A stretch of DNA of 42,494 nt from Gallionella sp. (lineage in GTDB: Bacteria > Pseudomonadota > Gammaproteobacteria > Burkholderiales > Gallionellaceae). Positions within the stretch are counted from its first letter, which is position 1; each line of letters begins with the position of its first letter. The stretch lies in NCBI GenBank assembly GCA_013043965.1, contig JABEVF010000116.1, positions 1-42,494 on the forward strand, written 5' to 3'. Below, piece after piece: positions 1-7,916 of the stretch. The notes beneath the pieces were generated by a model that was not told the DNA's origin, did not search any database, and saw only the letters and a list, made by a program, of their open reading frames with translations. A program made the translations under genes and the position numbers.

Positions 1-1
1 A

Positions 2-139
2 TCTAGAATTCAAATCGTGGACACCCATGAATCTCTTGAAACCCTTATCAATGTTGACGTTGCCGCCGGCGCGTCTCAATTTAACCGGACACTAGTGATG
101 TGGCGCGGCGATTTTCTTCGTGCGCCTAGCCTAGCTTAG
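2..139 (+). CDS. possible 3' end of an unidentified gene (5' end outside window)
   Basis: Frame 2 is open from the window edge for 45 codons and ends in TAG at 137-139. The other two forward frames close earlier. The residues look like an ordinary globular C-terminus (it contains VDTHESLETLI and RTLVMWRGDFLRAP), but I do not recognise a family. It stops 35 bases before the -35 box of the rplU promoter, where an upstream gene on the same strand would be expected to end. Forty-five open codons can occur by chance, so this is tentative. Confidence 0.35.
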   Translation, partial: SRIQIVDTHESLETLINVDVAAGASQFNRTLVMWRGDFLRAPSLA

Positions 140-174
140 AAATTTTAAGTTTCTTACCTTCTTAAAAAATGGTT

Positions 175-202
175 TTGACGGGGGCGATTATTTATGTATA
201 AT
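175..202 (+). promoter_or_regulatory. sigma-70 promoter of rplU-rpmA
   Basis: TTGACG at 175-180 and a perfect TATAAT at 197-202 are separated by 16 bases. Transcription would start near 209, leaving a leader of about 30 bases before the L21 start at 241. This is the strongest consensus promoter in the window, as expected for a ribosomal protein operon. Confidence 0.85.
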
Positions 203-240
203 TCGCGCCTTCGCAAAAACCGCACTCAGAGGTTGTTAAT

Positions 241-552
241 ATGTACGCAGTCATTAAAACTGGTGGTAAGCAATATCGTGTTATCACTGGTGAAACACTC
301 AAAGTAGAAATTCTCGCTGGCGACGTAGGCTCTGCTATCGTTCTGGACAAAGTCCTGATGATCTCAAACGGCGACACACTGTCTGTCGGCAAGCCTCTGT
401 TGCTGGGTGCAACGGTTGCGGCAACTATCGTTTCGCATGGCCGCGGCGACAAGGTGCGCATCTTCAAGATGCGCCGTCGTAAGCATTACCAGAAGAATCA
501 AGGTCATCGTCAAAACTACACGGAAATCCGCATCGACGGTATTTCCGCGTAA
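241..552 (+). CDS. rplU: 50S ribosomal protein L21
   Basis: Structural protein of the large ribosomal subunit that binds 23S rRNA. The 103-residue length is normal for the family. The N-terminus [14 protein letters not shown] is the family signature, and the basic stretch [17 protein letters not shown] near residues 75-93 is the typical rRNA-binding part. It is the first gene after a consensus promoter and is followed 18 bases later by rpmA, the conserved bacterial L21-L27 order. The two are presumably co-transcribed from the promoter at 175-202. Confidence 0.98.
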   Translation: MYAVIKTGGKQYRVITGETLKVEILAGDVGSAIVLDKVLMISNGDTLSVGKPLLLGATVAATIVSHGRGDKVRIFKMRRRKHYQKNQGHRQNYTEIRIDGISA

Positions 553-570
553 CAGATAGGAGCGTAAAAA

Positions 571-828
571 ATGGCATCGAAAAAAGGCGGGGGCAGTACC
601 AGTAACGGCCGCGACTCACACTCGAAACGTCTCGGCGTTAAGAGTTACGGCGGCGAACTGATCAACGCGGGCAGCATCATCGTCCGTCAACGTGGCACCG
701 AATTCCATCCTGGCGACAACGTCGGCATGGGCAAAGATCACACGCTGTTTGCCAAGATCACCGGCAAAGTTGTGTTCGCTATCAAGGGCGCGCAACAACG
801 TAGAACAGTTTCCATCGTCGCTGCGTAA
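571..828 (+). CDS. rpmA: 50S ribosomal protein L27
   Basis: Large-subunit ribosomal protein whose N-terminal tail reaches toward the peptidyl transferase centre. It has 85 residues, the normal length, and begins [16 protein letters not shown]. The core [17 protein letters not shown] and the following [16 protein letters not shown] stretch are the classic L27 signature. The start is supported by an AGGAG ribosome binding site about 9 bases upstream. There is no extended N-terminal peptide of the kind cleaved in Firmicutes. The gene ends just before a rho-independent terminator. Confidence 0.98.
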   Translation: MASKKGGGSTSNGRDSHSKRLGVKSYGGELINAGSIIVRQRGTEFHPGDNVGMGKDHTLFAKITGKVVFAIKGAQQRRTVSIVAA

Positions 829-846
829 GCTGCTTCCTTGGCGCAG

Positions 847-878
847 AACAGCCCTATCGTGAAGGTAGGGCTGTTTTT
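847..878 (+). terminator. intrinsic terminator after rpmA
   Basis: A perfect 10-base stem (AACAGCCCTA at 847-856 with TAGGGCTGTT at 866-875) and a 9-base loop run into a short T tract (874-878). It lies only 19 bases before the obgE start, so obgE is either expressed by read-through or has a start site within this region. Confidence 0.8.
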
Positions 879-882
879 ATTT

Positions 883-1961
<1,079 letters not shown>

Positions 1962-2194
1962 AAATTAAAATTTGCGAGTATTCGCCTTGCGAATTGCCTG
2001 CCTGGACCGCCTCGTCGCGAGGCTGCATTGCTCACAAGCAGTTACTCCTTACACATATTTTGTATATGCCGGGTCGTAATTTTTTGCTCGCCCCTGCATA
2101 TCAAACAAGAAGCGTAAGCGACTATGATTCATGGGGAAGTCCCAAACGGGTTTGCATAGCTTAAAAATTTGAATTTTTAGGAAGCACTCAACAA

Positions 2195-3310
2195 ATGAAA
2201 ACTGTTTTAACTTCATGTAAACGTATCGTCGTCAAAGTCGGCAGCAGCCTGGTGACCAATCAGGGCGCGGGCTTAGATCTCGAAGCGCTGGGCAACTGGG
2301 CGCGGCAGATCGCGTCACTCAGTGCCAGCGGGCATGAAGTCGTGCTGGTCTCATCGGGCGCGATCGCGGAAGGCCTGCAACGCCTGGGTTGGGCCACCCG
2401 TCCTACCCTGATACACGAATTGCAAGCCGCCGCCGCCGTCGGGCAAATGGGCTTGGTGCAGGCTTATGAAAGTTGCTTTCGCCAGCACGGGTTACATGCC
2501 GCGCAAGTACTGCTCACCCATGCCGACCTAGTCGACCGCGAGCGTTATCTCAACGCGCGCGCCACGCTGACCACCCTGCTAGGCCTTAGCGTCATCCCCA
2601 TCATCAACGAGAACGACACCGTGGTCACCGACGAGATAAAGTTCGGCGACAACGACACACTGGGCGCGCTGGTGACCAATCTGATCGATGCCGACGTGCT
2701 GGTCATACTCACCGACCAAAGCGGGCTGTATACCGCCGACCCGCGCAAAGACCCGAGCGCAACCTTGGTCTCAGAAGCGCGCGCAGGGGAAGCACAACTC
2801 GAGGCGATGGCGGGCGGCGCGGGCAGCTCTATCGGTCGCGGCGGCATGCTGACCAAGATACTCGCCGCCAAACGCGCGGCGCGCAGCGGCGCGCATACTG
2901 TGATCGCTTCCGGCCACGAACGCGATGTGCTGTTGCGCCTGCTGCAGGGCGAAGCCATAGGCACGCTGCTCACCGCACCGCCCTTGACTTTGGCGGCACG
3001 CAAACAGTGGCTGGCAGACCATTTGCAAGTCACCGGTAAGCTGGTGCTGGACGACGGGGCGATCAAGGCCCTGCATGAAGGGAAAAGCTTGCTGCCTATA
3101 GGCGTGACCCGGGTATCGGGCGAATTCCAGCGCGGCGCGGTGATCGCCTGTGTCGATGCCGATGGGCGGGATATCGCGCGCGGCTTGAGCAACTATAACG
3201 ACGACGAGGCGCGCCGTATCGCGCGCCATCCCAGCCAGGAGATCACCAGCCTGCTGGGTTATGGCGGCGATGCGGAGCTCATCCATAGAGACAATTTAGT
3301 TTTGCTATAA
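2195..3310 (+). CDS. proB: glutamate 5-kinase
   Basis: Catalyses ATP-dependent phosphorylation of L-glutamate, the first step of proline synthesis, in the cytoplasm. The 371 residues fit the two-domain form: an amino-acid kinase domain (about 1-260) with [15 protein letters not shown] at the N-terminus, [11 protein letters not shown], and [18 protein letters not shown] for substrate binding, then a C-terminal PUA domain (about 277-371). The start has a GGAAG-type ribosome binding site about 10 bases upstream. A 233-base gap separates it from obgE. That gap has a perfect inverted repeat (ATTCGC/GCGAAT at 1980-1994) but no promoter I can call. Feedback inhibition by proline is expected from the family. 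Confidence 0.97.
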   Translation: MKTVLTSCKRIVVKVGSSLVTNQGAGLDLEALGNWARQIASLSASGHEVVLVSSGAIAEGLQRLGWATRPTLIHELQAAAAVGQMGLVQAYESCFRQHGLHAAQVLLTHADLVDRERYLNARATLTTLLGLSVIPIINENDTVVTDEIKFGDNDTLGALVTNLIDADVLVILTDQSGLYTADPRKDPSATLVSEARAGEAQLEAMAGGAGSSIGRGGMLTKILAAKRAARSGAHTVIASGHERDVLLRLLQGEAIGTLLTAPPLTLAARKQWLADHLQVTGKLVLDDGAIKALHEGKSLLPIGVTRVSGEFQRGAVIACVDADGRDIARGLSNYNDDEARRIARHPSQEITSLLGYGGDAELIHRDNLVLL

Positions 3311-3394
3311 AGTAGCCAGACTAAATTGCGTTGTAGGCATAACGTATGCGGCAAATTATGCTGCGGCCACAACTTTGCTTTGACACACATTAAT

Positions 3395-3418
3395 CTGCAG
3401 GGGCGAGCCTGCTCGCGA
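3395..3418 (+). repeat. REP-like palindromic element
   Basis: The sequence around GGGGCGAGCCTGCTCGCGA contains a perfect dyad GCGAGC-CT-GCTCGC at 3403-3416. Short GGAGCGAGC...GCTCGCG palindromes of this kind are common intergenic REP elements in proteobacteria. It lies between proB and the three-gene cassette, 13 bases before the ribosome binding site of the first cassette gene. A partial relative lies at 22458-22490. Confidence 0.5.
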
Positions 3419-3439
3419 CAACCAACACTTAGGAACAAC

Positions 3440-3949
3440 ATGAAACGAATCGATGACGAATTTGCATTCCAGGTACGCGAACTGGCCGATCAAATAACAG
3501 GTATTTTGGGCGACCCGCCCAATCAAAAGAACTACGACATGATGGTCAGAGCCTTGCTCGCCGAGTACACAAAAGAAACCATCGTCGAGGATGTTAATCT
3601 ACTCAGCTTTGCCCTGGTCGATCACCTGAGTTTTGATAAACCGGGCAGGCTGCTGACTGCCGCAAAGAAATATCATTCACCCCATCCCGCCGAGGTCTCG
3701 GCCATGGTGTCATGCGCCAGTACCGATTACACTGCCCTGCTCGCAAGATTATTCGAGAGCCACCCCGAACTGACCCGTCAAGCCGTCATCGTGGCGTTCC
3801 TGCACAAGAACCCTGACCTGTGGCTGGCCCAGGAAGGCGCGCCGGAAATCGATGAAGAGGACGATGAAGACGAGCTCGACGAGGACGAAGGCCCGACCGA
3901 GCATCTGGCCGATATGTTCGATGAAGCACAGGACCCACATGAGCATTAA
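3440..3949 (+). CDS. uncharacterised acidic protein, first gene of a three-gene cassette
   Basis: I do not recognise this 169-residue protein. It appears soluble and mostly alpha-helical, with no signal peptide or membrane segment. Residues 1-130 are of mixed composition. Residues 136-152 are almost purely acidic (EIDEEDDEDELDEDEG), and the tail ends in DPHEH. The ATG at 3440 is chosen because AGGAAC lies at a good distance upstream; an in-frame upstream ATG has no such site and would run through the REP-like element. Its end overlaps the next gene by 11 bases, so the two are probably translationally coupled. The acidic segment could bind a basic partner, perhaps the lysine-rich tail of the next protein; that is inference. 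Confidence 0.75.
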   Translation: MKRIDDEFAFQVRELADQITGILGDPPNQKNYDMMVRALLAEYTKETIVEDVNLLSFALVDHLSFDKPGRLLTAAKKYHSPHPAEVSAMVSCASTDYTALLARLFESHPELTRQAVIVAFLHKNPDLWLAQEGAPEIDEEDDEDELDEDEGPTEHLADMFDEAQDPHEH

Positions 3950-4712
3950 TCTACCTGCACTGCGCAAGGAATTCACCGAACTGGTCATTGCCGGCTCGAC
4001 CGAACGCGCCGAAGAAGCCTTTTCCGAAGCGGCGGAGAAATTTGGCGACCTCGCCATCGTCGAGGCATTGGAGAGCATAGAGCCACAAATCACGTCACTG
4101 CATTTATCCTCTTTCGATGGCGGAAAACTATCGCTCGCCACGCTGCTCGTGCCGCCCAAGGCCTGGGCCGAAAGCCTGGCCTTTTTCGCCGCGAAATGGC
4201 GCGACGAGGATATCGAGGACGAACCTGAAATCTTGGCCGAAGCCTTGTTCGCGCACGTCCACGGCGTGGTCTTTTCCACCGACGACCATGACCGTCGCCG
4301 CGCGCTACTCAAGGCTTGCGCGGCCACCGACAGTGGCATCATGGCCCTGATGATCCTGTTCTCGATGGCACCCGATGACATCCTCGAAACCGCCGACCGC
4401 ATCGACACCATGCAGAACTACGTCACCCCCGGCAGCGAATCCGAACACGATGTGGTTCCCCTGGCGGTGGAGCTGTATCACGCCACGCAAGACGGCTGGG
4501 AACAGGTGGTGTACGGGCTGTTCCCCAACTACATGCACGACCCGGATGCGGTGCGCGAGCAACATGCAAGCGAAGATGAAGACGCACCCGACGCGCACCG
4601 CAGCACCCAGGAATTGCTCTACCAATTGCGCAAGTTAGTCCCCACGCAAAGCAAAACAAAAGACCGCTCCGCGAAGAAGCATAAGAGCCTGGGCTCGGAC
4701 ATTTTTTCTTGA
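3939..4712 (+). CDS. uncharacterised helical protein, second gene of the cassette
   Basis: No family is recognised for this 257-residue protein. The start MSINLPALRKEFTEL at 3939 lies inside the end of the preceding gene, which indicates coupled translation. It looks soluble and helical, is acidic through most of its length, and has a basic C-terminus (KTKDRSAKKHKS). The stretch DSGIMALMILFSMAPDDILETAD is moderately hydrophobic but too short and polar to be a clear membrane segment. The next gene starts on its stop codon (TGATG). Nothing in the sequence suggests an enzyme. Confidence 0.75.
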   Translation: MSINLPALRKEFTELVIAGSTERAEEAFSEAAEKFGDLAIVEALESIEPQITSLHLSSFDGGKLSLATLLVPPKAWAESLAFFAAKWRDEDIEDEPEILAEALFAHVHGVVFSTDDHDRRRALLKACAATDSGIMALMILFSMAPDDILETADRIDTMQNYVTPGSESEHDVVPLAVELYHATQDGWEQVVYGLFPNYMHDPDAVREQHASEDEDAPDAHRSTQELLYQLRKLVPTQSKTKDRSAKKHKSLGSDIFS

Positions 4713-5638
4713 TGCCAGAGCCGGCCTGCCAACAAATGTCCGCGCAACTCGTCTCGCTGACCGAACAACTGCCTTATCTGGTGCGCGCCATCCGGGCGCT
4801 CGGACTGCGCGGCAACAGTCAAAGTGATGCGGAAGAGCTCGCGCATGATCTCAGCGGCATCACCGCGATGGTCGCGGCAAAATTCACCAACAACCGCACG
4901 GCGGAAGGCATACTCGAGGCGCTGCGCCTCACTGTGGGTTGCGTCTCACTGGGTTTGGCACACGCGCACCCGCATGGCGACGATGAGGCGGCGACAGGCC
5001 TTTTGATCGAGCATGGTGCGGAACGCGTGTTCCAACAAGGCTTCCGCCTTATCAAAGAATTGTCCGAGCTGCCCGAAGTCGCGATGGTCAGCTCTTACGA
5101 CCAGTCTCCGCACGAACAAGAACGCAGGCTCAAAACCAACTTCCTGCGCTTTTGTGCGGCCGACCCGAATGCCTATTGGACGGGACACAAAATATTTCAA
5201 CGTGAGTGGGCCAACCGAACCGCCATTTCAAATCTGATAGATTGCGCCAAATGGTTGCGCGAACACCACGAAACTGGCCCGATACGCGAGGCCGATATGG
5301 ATGCCGATGGCGTGTTGGCGATCGCGCTCATATTTGCGATCCAGGGCGGCGGCAAAATCGTCGCCAAGGCGGGGCAGAAAAATCTCGAATCCTTGCTCGC
5401 GACGATCCGGAAAAACCAACCTGATATCGAGCAAAGCTGGGCTGATTTTTTGCAGCAGATACCGCCCGAATATCGGCCATTGTTACGCACACGTATCGAA
5501 CAGCTGCGCACCTCGACGATCATCGCCACGATCCGGGCACTGTGCGCGCAAACCAAACCCGGCAAAGCCAGCCTGACGAAACTGTTTCAGGAGCTGCAAA
5601 ACCACGGCGGCAACGAGATCGATGTGGATTACGCTTAG
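4712..5638 (+). CDS. uncharacterised protein, third gene of the cassette
   Basis: No family is recognised for this 308-residue protein. The ATG at 4712 shares a base with the stop of the previous gene; a TTG one codon earlier is also possible. The protein seems soluble and helix-rich. Recognisable local features are a His-containing stretch AHAHPHGDDEAA near residue 87 and a glycine-rich AIQGGGKIV near residue 208. The high helical content could reflect a HEAT or TPR-like scaffold, but no clear repeat register is visible. The cassette ends here: the next gene is on the other strand and converges. Confidence 0.75.
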   Translation: MPEPACQQMSAQLVSLTEQLPYLVRAIRALGLRGNSQSDAEELAHDLSGITAMVAAKFTNNRTAEGILEALRLTVGCVSLGLAHAHPHGDDEAATGLLIEHGAERVFQQGFRLIKELSELPEVAMVSSYDQSPHEQERRLKTNFLRFCAADPNAYWTGHKIFQREWANRTAISNLIDCAKWLREHHETGPIREADMDADGVLAIALIFAIQGGGKIVAKAGQKNLESLLATIRKNQPDIEQSWADFLQQIPPEYRPLLRTRIEQLRTSTIIATIRALCAQTKPGKASLTKLFQELQNHGGNEIDVDYA

Positions 5639-5678
5639 ACGCTTAAGTTGGAAATAGTGTTGCTTACGTCTTAAGCTC

Positions 5679-5969
5679 TTACGTCTGAATTTTTACGCCG
5701 TTAAATTCAAACACCGTGCTCCACAACTCATACGCTTCCGCCTCGGCATCCAGCACGATGCGGTCATTGAGTTTCTGGTCGTATTCAATCCTGCGCTTGG
5801 TATCCGTCAACACCTCGTAGGCTTTCTGTATCGCATTGAAACGCAAGTCCGCGCCCGCATCACTATTTCTGTCCGGGTGATAGCGCATGGCGAGTGAGCG
5901 ATAGCGTTTCTTGATCTCGTCCGTAGAAGCGTTCGGAGCCACGCCCAGGATGTTGTATAAATTTTCCAT
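5679..5969 (-). CDS. J-domain protein (DnaJ-type co-chaperone)
   Basis: Small co-chaperone expected to stimulate the ATPase of a DnaK/Hsp70 partner. The 96 residues are almost entirely a J domain: it begins ENLYNILGVAPNASTDEIKKRYR, followed by the catalytic HPD (AMRYHPDRNSD, about residues 31-33) and the helix IQKAYEVLTDTKRR. The Gly/Phe, zinc-finger and client-binding regions of full DnaJ are absent, so it is a J-domain-only protein. The roughly 25 residues after the J domain are unassigned. It converges with the three-gene cassette. The ribosome binding site is weak. Confidence 0.85.
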   Translation of the reverse strand: MENLYNILGVAPNASTDEIKKRYRSLAMRYHPDRNSDAGADLRFNAIQKAYEVLTDTKRRIEYDQKLNDRIVLDAEAEAYELWSTVFEFNGVKIQT

Positions 5970-6049
5970 GTTCTATGCGCTACTGAAAAAGTGAAACTAG
6001 CAGTGACCTAGTGCGGAACGGGGCTCTTGCCTGAATGTGCTCAACCCGC

Positions 6050-6229
6050 TCATAAAATCGGTTGATCGTCATCGGATGGCATAGTCGTCAGTGCCAGCTC
6101 AAGGTTTGAAGCAAGGTTGCCCGCGTATCTTCCCGCCTCAAACAACCGCAGCGACTCGTAGTATTTGGCTTTCAAACGAAGATTCTCTATATCGCCCAAC
6201 AGTATTTTCCTTGCCTCATCTTTTTCCAA
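6050..6229 (-). CDS. small hypothetical protein (59 aa)
   Basis: Small predicted soluble helical protein of no recognised family, rich in Lys, Glu and Leu at the N-terminus (EKDEARKILLGDIENLRLKA) and with an acidic tail. I chose a TTG start at 6229 because AGGAG lies five bases upstream; the GTG one codon earlier is too close to that site. Supporting points are the good ribosome binding site, the sensible composition and the absence of any overlapping gene. It may be real but could be a chance ORF. Confidence 0.5.
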   Translation of the reverse strand: MEKDEARKILLGDIENLRLKAKYYESLRLFEAGRYAGNLASNLELALTTMPSDDDQPIL

Positions 6230-6385
6230 CACACGACTCCTAAACTGGGTTGATTACCGGAGCGGACAAGTTTGGCTGTCCGCTCGCGCATGATAGTACA
6301 GACCGGCGAAATTTGTACTGCCCGCGTCCGCCACGCGAGCGGGATGTTGTCCGTGCCGTGTTGCCGGGATGAGAACTGCGCGGCT

Positions 6386-6838
6386 TTATTTTTCTGATAC
6401 TCCATTCCAGAGGAAGTACAAGTCCTTGCCCGGTTTACCGCTTAATGTCACTTCCTGCGATTTGGTCACTCCTTTGAACCGGCTGTTCACCTTGTATTTG
6501 CCGTTTGGCAACGTCACGAAAAGCATCGGGCCAGCTCGGGGCAATTCGAGCACCGGCTTGCCACTCGCGTCCGAAATCACTACCGGGACTCCGGTGACGA
6601 ATTCGCCATCCTTGCGCTCGGCGAATGTTATGCGCAGCGGGAATTTCTTGGCCATGCGACGCATGGTGCTTTCCTCATCCTTGCCGATCCCGCCGTTGAG
6701 GTAGCTCGTCGCGGTGATGGTCTTGACTACGTTGACGCGCTCGGGCAAGTCCGCTTGCGCCTGCGCCGCGCCAGGGACCAGAACAAACAGGCCGCCAACC
6801 ATGGATACGGTGCTCAGAATCTTGCGAATCTGCATCAT
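6386..6838 (-). CDS. exported protein of unknown function
   Basis: Predicted periplasmic or secreted protein of 150 residues. A signal peptide spans about residues 1-25 (MMQIRKILSTVSMVGG, with a likely cut after GAAQA). The mature part contains a TATSYLNGGIGKDEE stretch and beta-rich segments such as PVVISDASGKPVLEL and LPNGKYKVNSRFKG, which resemble carboxypeptidase-regulatory or transthyretin-like folds; that comparison is weak. I chose the ATG at 6838 because AAAGG lies six bases upstream. A longer reading frame exists but has no matching ribosome binding site and would bury the signal peptide. It lies 75 bases downstream of the YecA-like gene on the same strand. Confidence 0.75.
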   Translation of the reverse strand: MMQIRKILSTVSMVGGLFVLVPGAAQAQADLPERVNVVKTITATSYLNGGIGKDEESTMRRMAKKFPLRITFAERKDGEFVTGVPVVISDASGKPVLELPRAGPMLFVTLPNGKYKVNSRFKGVTKSQEVTLSGKPGKDLYFLWNGVSEK

Positions 6839-6912
6839 GTACATCCTTTCACAAAGCCAATTAAATCTTTTTAACAGCGGCCAGCTAGAATATTCAAACT
6901 CCAGATCCCCTG

Positions 6913-7668
6913 TTATTGCATCGACGGCCTCGACAGTATGCCGCAACACTTTTTGAATCTCTGTCCGGAGCCGCATGGGCAGGCGTCATTACGGCCAATC
7001 AGGAGTCTTGTGCCAGGCGCAGACAAAGAATTGGTCCGAACACTCGATCTAACGAGATTCGGGCTTCCCAAGCTTGCTTGCATATTCTCTGCGCGTTGAT
7101 CTTTGAAATATTCGTAAAGTAATGACACCGCGTCTGAAATCGATTTGCGCGCGTCTTGTTCTGTCTGACCATTGCCCCGGTTATCCCACATACCGTCCTT
7201 ACTGGACGACGTACCCAGCAGCATGATAGGCGCGAGAAATTCGGGATGATCCTCCAACACATCTCGCCAGGGCTCTATAAAAGCGGTTGCGCCCAGCATA
7301 AAGCCTTCGCACCATTTTTTCACATCGGGCAGATTATCCCCCTCTTCCTGCTCCCAGGAATAAAGCAGTGGTTCGAACTGATCATTGTCCATCGCATGCA
7401 ACTCCCTGTCGTAGTGGCGCATGATCAATTCCAGCGTGCGATTGAAGTCATCCAGCGATGAAAATGCTGGATGCTCTTCCCCTTTATCCACATCCCACAC
7501 CCAACGCAACACTTCGCTCGGCGCGATGAAGCGCGGGTTCAATGCAATTGCCGCTAAAAACCCATCGAGCGAAGAAAACGCCATGCAGTTCTTTGGCATT
7601 CCTTCGGCAGACAGGAGTTCGTTTAACTCTTGAGTTTCGGTATAGCTTAGTAGAGAAGTTAGGTTCAT
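6913..7668 (-). CDS. YecA/UPF0149 family protein with C-terminal SEC-C zinc motif
   Basis: 251-residue cytoplasmic protein with an N-terminal YgfB/YecA-type helical domain (about 1-180; landmarks are the LDGFLAAIALNP opening and GFMLGA). The C-terminal SEC-C motif reads IGRNDACPCGSGQRFKKCC, with the Cys pattern CPC...CC that binds zinc in SecA and many other proteins. The precise function of the family is not established. The start at 7668 is preferred over an ATG four codons upstream because GGAG stands six bases before it. A perfect inverted repeat at 7721-7737 lies upstream and may be part of its control region. Confidence 0.88.
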   Translation of the reverse strand: MNLTSLLSYTETQELNELLSAEGMPKNCMAFSSLDGFLAAIALNPRFIAPSEVLRWVWDVDKGEEHPAFSSLDDFNRTLELIMRHYDRELHAMDNDQFEPLLYSWEQEEGDNLPDVKKWCEGFMLGATAFIEPWRDVLEDHPEFLAPIMLLGTSSSKDGMWDNRGNGQTEQDARKSISDAVSLLYEYFKDQRAENMQASLGSPNLVRSSVRTNSLSAPGTRLLIGRNDACPCGSGQRFKKCCGILSRPSMQ

Positions 7669-7720
7669 GGCATGCTCCAATGTTCGAGGTTCCTCTTACC
7701 TGTCAGAACAGCGATGCTGA

Positions 7721-7737
7721 TTGCGTGTTTCACGCAA
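7721..7737. promoter_or_regulatory. perfect inverted repeat upstream of the YecA-like gene
   Basis: TTGCGTG and CACGCAA flank a three-base TTT loop, 53 bases before the start of the minus-strand YecA-like gene and 180 bases after the end of cusA. There is no T tract on either side, so it is more likely an operator or leader hairpin than a terminator. Confidence 0.35.
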
Positions 7738-7916
7738 CTTGAACATACAGTTCACGGTAACAAGTTCAACCTACGCACGCATTAAAACAACAAAGGATTA
7801 AATTAAACTTAACTGCCTTCACTAATTTTGCAACCAGGTAAGGTGGCGCGGAAACGATACGCGTTACGCACCCGATGTATGGCGTTCCGGCTTGCTGGAC
7901 CTCGCCAGCCAGCACA

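Noticed and set aside
1962-2194. Promoter for proB in the 233-base gap
   Set aside because: Several partial -35 and -10 matches exist, but none has acceptable spacing, so I made no call.
6187-6405. 72-codon minus-strand frame upstream of the small gene at 6050
   Set aside because: It overlaps the better-supported small gene in another frame and has no good ribosome binding site.
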